A stretch of DNA of 64,000 nucleotides from Rahnella variigena (lineage in GTDB: Bacteria; Pseudomonadota; Gammaproteobacteria; Enterobacterales; Enterobacteriaceae). Shown piece after piece: positions 28,042-37,038 of the stretch. Numbering within the stretch: position 1 is the stretch's first letter; each line of letters opens with the position of its first letter. The notes beneath the pieces were generated by a model that was not told the DNA's origin, ran no database searches, and saw only the letters and a list, made by a program, of their open reading frames with translations. A program made the translations under genes and the position numbers. The DNA is taken from NCBI RefSeq assembly GCF_003610915.1, contig NZ_NSDJ01000001.1:372001-436000 (forward strand). The letters are read 5' to 3'.

Positions 28042-28517
28042 TCATTCTTAATACCGCCGTCATTTTTGAGATGATCAATCCCAGGCCACAAAAGAACGTT
28101 CTGCAATGGCTGGATGCGCAGGATGCCACACAGCTGTACCTGACCAGCCTGAGCGTAGCGGCACTTTTCACCTGGGCAGATAATCTGCCGGAGAACCAGC
28201 CGAAAGCCGCGCTTTCTGAAGCCTTGCTGGAAATGCTGAATCAGGATTTTGCCGGTCGATTACTGTCGTTTGATGCAGCAAGCGCGCTGCATTATCCGCG
28301 GATCATGACCTTGTCAGAAGCTGCCAATGTAGTGATGTCAGAGCAGGACAGACAACTGGCGGCTATTTGCCTGAATCATCAGGCGACTCTGGCGACCGAG
28401 CATGATGAAGCGTTTGCGCACACAGGTGTCTTATTGGTTAATCCGTGGGATACGGGGAATACGCCGAGATGGCGGGAAGAAGCGGCAGAGTATTATGTGA
28501 TGAGCAGGAAGAGCTGA
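28038..28517 (+). CDS. PIN-domain toxin FitB/VapC-like, probably catalytically degenerate
   Basis: A 159-aa protein in the toxin position of a FitAB/VapBC pair, overlapping the antitoxin by 4 bp. The PIN fold is readable: MIILNTAVIFEMINP, VLQWLDAQDA, LYLTSLSVAALF, FDAASA, QDRQLAAICLNHQATLAT and a final VNPW. By-eye alignment to FitB/VapC puts Asn where the first catalytic Asp is expected (residue 5, usual LDTN), Ala where the Glu is expected (residue 42, usual AEL) and Glu-His for the usual Arg-Asn (121-122) and Ala for the following Asp (125); Asp-104 is kept. RNase activity is therefore doubtful although the ORF is open. There is a C-terminal extension of about 20 residues beyond NPW. Confidence 0.78.
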   Translation: MIILNTAVIFEMINPRPQKNVLQWLDAQDATQLYLTSLSVAALFTWADNLPENQPKAALSEALLEMLNQDFAGRLLSFDAASALHYPRIMTLSEAANVVMSEQDRQLAAICLNHQATLATEHDEAFAHTGVLLVNPWDTGNTPRWREEAAEYYVMSRKS

Positions 28518-28524
28518 ATTGTGG

Positions 28525-28726
28525 ATTGCCGCCCACATCGGCCTTAGGTCAAAACCGTGAGCTGCCGCCCACACCGGCCTTAGGTCAAAACCGTGTGCTG
28601 CCGCCCACACCGGCCTTAGGTCAAAACCGTGTGCTGCCGCCCACACCGGCCTTAGGTCAAAACCGTGTGCTGCCGCCCACACCGGCCTTAGGTCAAAACC
28701 GTGTGCTGCCGCCCACACCGGCCTTA
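28525..28726. repeat. 36-bp tandem repeat, five full copies plus one partial
   Basis: Copies start at 28525 (slightly diverged), 28561, 28597, 28633, 28669 and 28705 (partial, 22 bp). The unit contains GCCGCCCACACCGGCC then TTAGGTCAAAACCGT. Because 36 is divisible by three the array is open in frames on both strands: plus gives a 12-residue unit with LPPTPALGQ, minus gives one with RPVWAAAHGFDL. There are no unique spacers, so it is not a CRISPR. It begins 7 bp after the toxin stop. Confidence 0.92.
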
Positions 28727-28754
28727 AGGGTGGCTTATCGCCACCACCCTTAAG
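28723..28754. repeat. Hairpin closing the tandem repeat
   Basis: An 11-bp perfect inverted repeat CTTAAGGGTGG / CCACCCTTAAG with a 10-nt loop, directly at the end of the last partial 36-bp copy. No T-tail, so not a simple terminator. Confidence 0.8.
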
Positions 28755-28757
28755 AAT

Positions 28758-29120
28758 CCCCGGCTCTTTTACTGCGCGCTTCGCTCGCTGGCTATGTTTC
28801 ATCAGCCGCAGCGACAGGCTGGAAATCTTGCCGCATTGCGGTGCCTTCACTCGGTCCTGAAGCCTCTGGTCTTCAGGCCGCTTCGTTCAGCAAGATTTCT
28901 GAATCGCCCGCAGCATTTTAAAAATAAAGAGAGTGAGGTTGTGAAGTCAAAGCCTAGGGCCGGTTCCAAAATACCGCCGGAGGAGAGGCGCAAAACCGTG
29001 CGTCTTTTTGCGCGGGTTGTAGCCCGAACGGAGGGCACCGCGCAGCGGCGGAATTTTGCGGCTATCGCATCGCTACCTGAAACATAGCCAGCGAGCGGTA
29101 GCGGGGAGTAAAAAGCGGGG
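28758..29120. mobile_element. MITE-like palindromic element, non-coding
   Basis: About 363 bp bounded by long imperfect inverted repeats: left arm 28758-28801 and right arm 29078-29120, including a perfect 20-bp core CGCTCGCTGGCTATGTTTCA (28782-28801) and its complement at 29078-29097. The inside holds further inverted pairs: CCTGAAG/CTTCAGG near 28856-28877, GAAATCTTGC/GCAAGATTTC near 28822-28900, and GCGCAAAA/TTTTGCGC (28988-28995 and 29006-29013). The open frames inside have no convincing ribosome site and look like by-products of the palindrome. This is either a miniature inverted-repeat element or a mobile structured RNA unit. The name is an inference from structure only. Confidence 0.6.
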
Positions 29121-29126
29121 AGAGAT

Positions 29127-29157
29127 CCAAGAGAGGGAAAGCACTTCCCTCTCTTGG
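29127..29157. repeat. 12-bp perfect hairpin beside the MITE-like element
   Basis: CCAAGAGAGGGA / TCCCTCTCTTGG with a 7-nt loop, followed by GCGGTTTCGG rather than a T-tract. The remaining bases to the end of envZ (29158-29274) hold a CGGTTTC/GAAACCG pair and an ATTAAGG-CCCC-CCTTAAT hairpin at 29258-29275. Confidence 0.75.
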
Positions 29158-29274
29158 GCGGTTTCGGCGCAGCGTGATAAGTGATAACCGCAATTGAGAA
29201 ACCGAAATTTTCTTAGTCTGCTTTTAAAGTCCTAATGCAATTTAAGCCAGGGGGATTATTAAGGCCCCCCTTAA

Positions 29275-31352
<2,078 letters not shown>

Positions 31353-31941
31353 TTAAATCTCCCAAAGGCGTGAATGCCTGAAGCTTGTATTGTCAGAAAA
31401 GTCAGCTAAAACAGACAGCGTTTAATGGTATATATTCTAGCCGAAATTGTAACAATGATTATGGATTTCCTAATTTATCAACAATATCAGAGGAATCTTC
31501 TGCAAGCGAAGGTTGGTTTGTTACGGTTTGTCCCGCTCTCCGAAATCTGTTCGCCCGTTTCATTGGTCGTTATCTGAGCAGCCCTGCGATAGGTATCAGA
31601 AAAATGATCACTTCATTGTGCCTGCGGGAAGAAAACTCTAACGATTATATTTATTCGCTTACTTAATAACAAAGCCATAAGAATAATGTTTTCTTTGGGA
31701 AATAGATTATTTACCCGCCAACGGATCATTTTAATGAATTATCTAAATGATAATGATCATTGGCAGTGATGTATCAGACTAAAAATGCATTATCCTTTAA
31801 ACAGGCTGGCTACCATCTACTATTCAAGGTATAAAACACTTGGTAGAATCCGGCATCTAAAGGTGATGAATTCAATTATTGAACCAGATAACATTATCTT
31901 TAGGTCAACCTCCAATTTTTATTTCTGAATGGACGCAAAAA
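31353..31941. promoter_or_regulatory. ompR-fimbrial operon intergenic region
   Basis: 589 bp, AT-rich, divergent. It must hold the ompR promoter at its left end and the pilin promoter at its right. Seen: GATC sites at 31606, 31724 and 31755; a palindrome AATGATCATT (31752-31761) inside GATAATGATCATT, which matches one half of a Fur/iron-box type site; and TATAAA near 31829. A 93-codon plus-strand frame at 31385-31666 has no ribosome site and reads as accidental. No site-specific inversion repeats of the fimS type were found. Confidence 0.45.
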
Positions 31942-32490
31942 ATGAAAACCAAGTTCAAGCTCTTAGCGGGCGGGATATTTTTGGCTATGGCTGCAAATAG
32001 CTATGCGATCGATGGTGCTATTAATTTCACAGGCGCAATTGTTGAAGAAGCCTGTGAGATTAATGGTGGGGAAGAACTTAATATACCGTTAGGGACTTAT
32101 TCAGCAGCACAATTCCAGGAAATTGGTGACCTCTCGCCAAAAATCCCTTTCACCCTGCCACTTGATAACTGCCCAGTCGTTTCAGAGGCGAACCCTACCC
32201 CTCACTTCCGGATATGGCTGGAGTCAGATACCGTTGCTGACACCACTGATTTGATTGCACTTGGCAATGATTATGGTGACGCCATGGCGGATGGTGTAGG
32301 CATCAGAATCGAAGATGCGGCAACAAATGACATCATGAAAATTAATGGCCTGCCTGACATCATCTACCCAATCCCAGGTAAGGTCATGAATGTGAACCTT
32401 CTTGCGTACTATGAGTCGTTCAAATTACCTGGCGATATCACTGCCGGTGCCGCCGACGCCCGCGTGAAAGTCACTCTCGATTACAGATAA
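31942..32490 (+). CDS. Fimbrial major subunit (pilin)
   Basis: Chaperone-usher pilin, exported to the periplasm and polymerised by donor-strand exchange. The start is set at ATG 31942, giving 182 aa with a clean Sec signal MKTKFKLLAGGIFLAMAANSYA; a longer frame from 31879 would bury that signal. The mature protein starts with donor-strand-like IDGAINFTGAIVEEACEI, has the two pilin Cys (EEACEI and DNCPV) and the C-terminal beta-zipper KVTLDYR with a near-terminal Tyr. It is the first gene of a four-gene operon with lower GC than its surroundings. Confidence 0.88.
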   Translation: MKTKFKLLAGGIFLAMAANSYAIDGAINFTGAIVEEACEINGGEELNIPLGTYSAAQFQEIGDLSPKIPFTLPLDNCPVVSEANPTPHFRIWLESDTVADTTDLIALGNDYGDAMADGVGIRIEDAATNDIMKINGLPDIIYPIPGKVMNVNLLAYYESFKLPGDITAGAADARVKVTLDYR

Positions 32491-32596
32491 GCACCTTTAA
32501 TCTTGCCCTGCATAAAGTCAACTTTGCAGGGCAATTTATTAAGGGCTAATTCAATTACCGCATGAATATATTGCTACTGTAAGGATTCATATTCGC

Positions 32597-33283
32597 ATGG
32601 GTAGAAAAAATCCATATATATTATTTTTAATTATAATTTCATTATTCACGTCACAAATAACTTATGCTGGCGGAATTGTTGTGGGGCGCACCCGCGTTAT
32701 TTATGACGCAGATAAAAGGGAAGCTACGCTTTCCGTTAAGAATAATGCTGAAAGCAATCCTTTCCTCATACAGTCCTGGGTTGATGCGGGGGAAGAAAAA
32801 ACACGCGGTCCTTTTATCATCACTCCACCGCTATTTCGTCTGAATGCTCAACAGGAAAGTAACCTGCGTATTTCCTATACCGGCAGCGACCTCCCGACAG
32901 ACAGAGAGTCAGTTTTCTATATCAATGTTAAAGCGATTCCTTCAACGCCTAAAAATACAAAAAACGAACTTAAACTGGTCGTCAATACGCGGATAAAGCT
33001 TTTTTACCGGCCAACAAAACTGCCCGGAAAATCGTTTGAAGCACCGAAGGCGCTCACTTTCGCCAGAAACAACGGTCATCTCGTTATTAAAAATCCGAGC
33101 CCCTATCACGTGGTTTTCAGCTCACTCAGCATTGGCTCTACTTTCTTAAAAGATGTGGCAATGATTGCGCCTTTGAGCCAGTTGGACGTTGTACTTCCAC
33201 CGGGTACCTCAGGAAGCAGTGTGAAATGGGATGCGATTAATGACTATGGCGGAACAACAGCACGCTATGAACAGCCTTTATAA
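32597..33283 (+). CDS. Periplasmic fimbrial chaperone (PapD-like)
   Basis: Folds and caps pilin subunits in the periplasm before delivery to the usher. 228 aa: a hydrophobic signal (about 1-24, ITYAGG), an N-terminal Ig domain with VGRTRVIYDADKREATLSVKNN, PFLIQSWVD and the G1 strand pattern ESVFYINVKAIPSTP, the conserved NTRIKLFYRP, and the C-terminal domain ending in LPPGTSGSSVKWDAINDYGG. The positive anchor residues Arg and Lys are in the expected places (GRTRV; RIKLF). ATG 32597 is 106 bp after the pilin stop. Confidence 0.93.
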   Translation: MGRKNPYILFLIIISLFTSQITYAGGIVVGRTRVIYDADKREATLSVKNNAESNPFLIQSWVDAGEEKTRGPFIITPPLFRLNAQQESNLRISYTGSDLPTDRESVFYINVKAIPSTPKNTKNELKLVVNTRIKLFYRPTKLPGKSFEAPKALTFARNNGHLVIKNPSPYHVVFSSLSIGSTFLKDVAMIAPLSQLDVVLPPGTSGSSVKWDAINDYGGTTARYEQPL

Positions 33284-33355
33284 CCAGACAAATAAAGCCA
33301 CACCATAACTCACAGCCATCGCCAAATTACGGCAACTCAGAAGTACGAGAAAACT

Positions 33356-35899
33356 ATGCTCACGGATGAAAAATTTTTACACACGAGCTTGACTGAGGAT
33401 GTTAAAAAGAACTCAGCGCCGCTCGTGCTTAAACTGGGTAGCCTGCTGGCCAGTACGGCTATTGGATTACTCGCCGCTCAGGCAGCACATGCAGAAGATG
33501 TCTATTTCGACCCTCAGTTTATCGAGCGTAAAGCGGGTGACGTTGGGGATGTCGATCTTTCTTTGTTCCAGAGTAATGATCAGGCGCAGCTGCCTGGTGA
33601 CTATGACACAGCCTTGTATGTAAATAAAAAATTAAAATTACGACATTCAATCAGCTACTTATCCAGACCAGATGGCACACTTGAACCGCAGATTACGCCC
33701 AATATCTTGCGGGCACTGGGCGTCAATGTTGATGCTTTTCCGGCATTAAAAAGTCTTCAGCCAGATGCGCCACTGGATTCGCTTGCACAATATATCCCAG
33801 CGGCAGACGTCAAATTCGATTTCTACCTCATGCAGCTTAATTTCAGCATTCCGCAGGCAGCGATCCTTCAGAAAGCTGAAGACTATATTGACCCGTCAAA
33901 ATGGGATGATGGTGCCCCTTCTCTTTTCTCCAATTATTCCTATTCAGGCGGCCAGCGGAGTTATCGAAATGGCAACGATGATTCCAGCCAGTACCTGAAT
34001 CTGCAAAATGGCTTAAACGTTGGCCCCTGGCGCGTACGCAATTACACCACTTACAGCGACAGCGGAGATGAGAAAAAATGGGACACGATCTCGACCTACG
34101 TGGAACGGGACATAAAATCCATCAAATCAAAGTTGCTGCTTGGTGAAAACTCAACCTCAGGGGAAATTCTCAGCAGTGTTCCGTTCTCCGGGGTTCAGCT
34201 TTTTTCTGACGATAATATGCTGCCTAACAGCCAGCGCGGTTTCGCCCCCACTATAAGGGGTGTTGCAAACTCCAATGCTGAAGTCACTATCCGGCAAAAT
34301 GATCACATTATTTATCAGTCGTTTGTCCCTCCGGGCGCCTTTGAGATTAATGACCTTTATCCCTCATCCTACAGCGGAAATCTTGAGATAACGGTGAAAG
34401 AAGCTGACGGAACAGAACGCCGGTTTAATCAGCCTTTTTCCGCGATTCCCGTTATGCAACGCCCCGGCCGGTTGAAATACAGTGCAACAGCAGGTGTTTA
34501 TCGCGCGACAGATAGCAATGAGAAAGAGCCAACCTTTGCTCAGGGTACAGCTATCTATGGTATTTCAAACACCATTACGTCCTACGGGGGCTCAGTGGTA
34601 TCTGAAGATTACCTCTCAGGACTCATCGGTGTGGGTTATAACCTCCAGTGGCTGGGCGGCATTTCGGCTGATGTTACACATGCCCGTTCCACTCTGGATA
34701 ATAATCAAACCACCTCAGGCCAGTCATACCGCGTCCAGTATTCGAAAAACATTGAAATGACCGACACGGATTTCAGTCTGGCAAGCTATCGGTATTCAAG
34801 TGCGGGCTATTACGATTTTGATGAATCCACACAATATCTTGATGGAGACAATGCTCCGGAACTTGACTATCACAAGCGCAGCAAAATTCAGTTCAATATC
34901 AATCAGACATTATGGGAAGGTGCGAGCCTGTATCTGTCAGGATATGAGCAGGACTACTGGAACAATGGCGGCAAGGAAAAGAACCTCTCCGTCGGCTTAA
35001 ACAACACTCTCTTTGGAGTCAGCTATAACCTGAGCTATTCCTACAGCCAGCTGCAAGATGAAGACAACGATCAACAGATATCCCTGAACCTCCGTATTCC
35101 GCTCAGCCGTTGGTTGCCACAAAGTTGGGGTACATACAATGTCTCACACCAGAAAGGCGAGGGAACACGCCATCAGGTTGGGTTAAGCGGAACCGCACTT
35201 GACGATCGTCGCCTCAGCTATTCAGTTCAGCAAAGTTATACCGAGCAAGACAATGAGAGCGGGAGCAATCTTTACTCAACTTACCGCTCCTCCTTTGGCA
35301 ATCTCAACGCAGGTTACAACTACAGCAGAGATTCTCAGCAACTCAGTTACGGCATTGCAGGCGGTATCGTGGCGCATTCCCGGGGAGCCACGCTGTCTCA
35401 ACCGCTCGGTGATTCCTTTGCATTGATAGATACCAATGGCGCCAGCGGAGCACGTCTGCAAAATTTGCCGGGTGTCAGAACTGACTGGCGTGGTTTCGCT
35501 GTCGTCCCGTATCTGACTGCGTATAACGAAAACCGTATCGCAATGGACACCACCACCCTGCCTGACGACGTAGATATCGAAAATACCTCAGCCATTGTGA
35601 TCCCGAATTCTGGCGCCATGGTAACGGCACATTTTGATGCCCGTGTGGGAGCCCGAATTCTGGTGACACTGGTTCGACCAAACGGTGCCACAGTGCCTTT
35701 TGGTGCCATGGCGGCAACTGATAAACAAAGCAATATCGTGGATGAAGGCGGTGTCGTTTACCTGTCGGGTATCCCGTTAGAAAAACAGGTTTTACTTCAT
35801 GTGAAATGGGGGAATGAAGCCTCTCAGCAATGTCAGGCTCAATTCAACATCTCGGCCTCAACCTCTCAGGTGAATTCGCTGACGGCTCCGTGTATTTAA
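33356..35899 (+). CDS. Outer-membrane fimbrial usher
   Basis: Usher of the FimD/PapC family: a 24-strand barrel with plug that secretes and assembles the fibre. The 847-aa protein has an extended signal region (about 1-47, ending AAQAAHAEDVYFDPQFI), the N-terminal chaperone-binding domain, the barrel (from about 140), a plug around residues 250-330 (VPFSGVQLFSDDNMLPNSQRG then FAPTIRG) and C-terminal Ig-like domains with QCQAQF and a terminal Cys. It lies 72 bp after the chaperone and 9 bp before the adhesin gene. Confidence 0.95.
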   Translation: MLTDEKFLHTSLTEDVKKNSAPLVLKLGSLLASTAIGLLAAQAAHAEDVYFDPQFIERKAGDVGDVDLSLFQSNDQAQLPGDYDTALYVNKKLKLRHSISYLSRPDGTLEPQITPNILRALGVNVDAFPALKSLQPDAPLDSLAQYIPAADVKFDFYLMQLNFSIPQAAILQKAEDYIDPSKWDDGAPSLFSNYSYSGGQRSYRNGNDDSSQYLNLQNGLNVGPWRVRNYTTYSDSGDEKKWDTISTYVERDIKSIKSKLLLGENSTSGEILSSVPFSGVQLFSDDNMLPNSQRGFAPTIRGVANSNAEVTIRQNDHIIYQSFVPPGAFEINDLYPSSYSGNLEITVKEADGTERRFNQPFSAIPVMQRPGRLKYSATAGVYRATDSNEKEPTFAQGTAIYGISNTITSYGGSVVSEDYLSGLIGVGYNLQWLGGISADVTHARSTLDNNQTTSGQSYRVQYSKNIEMTDTDFSLASYRYSSAGYYDFDESTQYLDGDNAPELDYHKRSKIQFNINQTLWEGASLYLSGYEQDYWNNGGKEKNLSVGLNNTLFGVSYNLSYSYSQLQDEDNDQQISLNLRIPLSRWLPQSWGTYNVSHQKGEGTRHQVGLSGTALDDRRLSYSVQQSYTEQDNESGSNLYSTYRSSFGNLNAGYNYSRDSQQLSYGIAGGIVAHSRGATLSQPLGDSFALIDTNGASGARLQNLPGVRTDWRGFAVVPYLTAYNENRIAMDTTTLPDDVDIENTSAIVIPNSGAMVTAHFDARVGARILVTLVRPNGATVPFGAMAATDKQSNIVDEGGVVYLSGIPLEKQVLLHVKWGNEASQQCQAQFNISASTSQVNSLTAPCI

Positions 35900-35908
35900 G
35901 GATAATTC

Positions 35909-37024
35909 ATGCACACAACAAAACAGGTTTTGCGCAACCTGACATCGTTAATAAAGCTTACCCTGCTGGGAATGGCCATCAATAGTTTTTCATCCCTTGC
36001 ACACGCGGGATCAGCGATATGCTCGCCGGAAGATGGCGCTGGCGCGAATTATGAAAATTTTCTTCAGGAAGATATTCCCGCATCTGATAATGAGAGAGGG
36101 AAGAAGTATGAAAAAAACATGAATGGTGGGATGCAAAATTACACCATCAGTTGCAATTGTACCGACAGTGATGCCACCAGCAGCGGCGGGGTTTTACTGA
36201 TGTACACCGTAAAAACCGCCTTGCCTAAGGGAACTGAGCCGGGATATTACAAAATTAACGACCACATTGATGTCAAGGCAATGCTCGATCTGCCTCCGGC
36301 AACAGGTATCGCTGTACCGACAACAAAAACACTCGGTGATGCCACGCATCACACCGATGCAAATAATAATGGCGTTTGTGCTCAGCAAAGTACCCGTGCC
36401 AGCCTGAATATTGGCTCTCAAGGCTCATTAACTTTTTATATCAGCACACCTTTTATCGGCGAAGTGGACATACCAAGAACCGAGATTGCTGAAGTTTATT
36501 TGTCATCGGGCACGGCCATAGTGACCGCCCCTCCGCTTGGTCCGCCTGTTGCCCGCGTCTACATCAGCGGAAAACTGACCGTACCGCAAAGCTGTGAAAT
36601 CAATAAAGGTGAAACGATTACGGTCAATTTCGGTGCTATCGCCGCCAGTAAATTTATCACTCTAAATCAGCCACCTAAGGGCCATATTCCCACAACATTT
36701 AACATTACGTATGACTGCACAGCAAATGGATTGCCTCAGATACCGACCGGCACACAGCTTGCCATGCTGTTGAAAGGTGACGATCTGGCAGATCAATACA
36801 CGCTGATAGCGAGACGCCGACCTTCTGACAATCTACCCGATATTGGAATTCGCGTTGAAAATGCCGGCGGTACAGCGATACCTTTTGAATCGGGAAATTT
36901 ACCTATGAATCAAAATGGTATGGGGAATATCTCAATGACGGCTTACCCGATTAATCTGATTGGGGGCAGTCTGGATACCGGTGAATTCAGTGGCATGGCG
37001 ACCTTGAAAATAGATATCCGATAA
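35909..37024 (+). CDS. Fimbrial tip adhesin, two-domain
   Basis: Predicted receptor-binding tip protein. 371 aa: a signal (about 1-33, SSLAHAGSA), an N-terminal domain (about 34-215) rich in Cys, Asn and Thr without pilin pattern, and a C-terminal pilin domain from about 215 (VYISGKLTVPQSCEINKGETITVNFG) to the end. The order pilin-chaperone-usher-adhesin is that of F17-type fimbriae, so a sugar-binding lectin N-domain is plausible, but I cannot identify the ligand. It ends 14 bp from the convergent pbpC stop, without an obvious terminator. Confidence 0.85.
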   Translation: MHTTKQVLRNLTSLIKLTLLGMAINSFSSLAHAGSAICSPEDGAGANYENFLQEDIPASDNERGKKYEKNMNGGMQNYTISCNCTDSDATSSGGVLLMYTVKTALPKGTEPGYYKINDHIDVKAMLDLPPATGIAVPTTKTLGDATHHTDANNNGVCAQQSTRASLNIGSQGSLTFYISTPFIGEVDIPRTEIAEVYLSSGTAIVTAPPLGPPVARVYISGKLTVPQSCEINKGETITVNFGAIAASKFITLNQPPKGHIPTTFNITYDCTANGLPQIPTGTQLAMLLKGDDLADQYTLIARRRPSDNLPDIGIRVENAGGTAIPFESGNLPMNQNGMGNISMTAYPINLIGGSLDTGEFSGMATLKIDIR

Positions 37025-37038
37025 GCCCGCCACGTTGT

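Noticed and set aside
28525..28726. Possible CRISPR array because of 36-bp periodicity
   Set aside because: Copies are directly adjacent without unique spacers, and no cas genes are near.
28431..28850. Minus-strand ORF of 139 codons with 12-residue repeats
   Set aside because: It is a by-product of the 36-bp array being divisible by three, overlaps the toxin 3' end, and has no convincing ribosome site.
28794..29087. Plus-strand ORF of 97 codons inside the palindromic element
   Set aside because: Spans the inverted-repeat structure, basic and low in protein-like pattern, and no ribosome site; better explained as non-coding element.
31385..31666. 93-codon ORF upstream of the fimbrial genes
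   Set aside because: No ribosome site, AT-rich intergenic composition, no domain pattern.
31353..31941. fimS-like invertible promoter
   Set aside because: No pair of inverted repeats of suitable spacing and no recombinase gene nearby.
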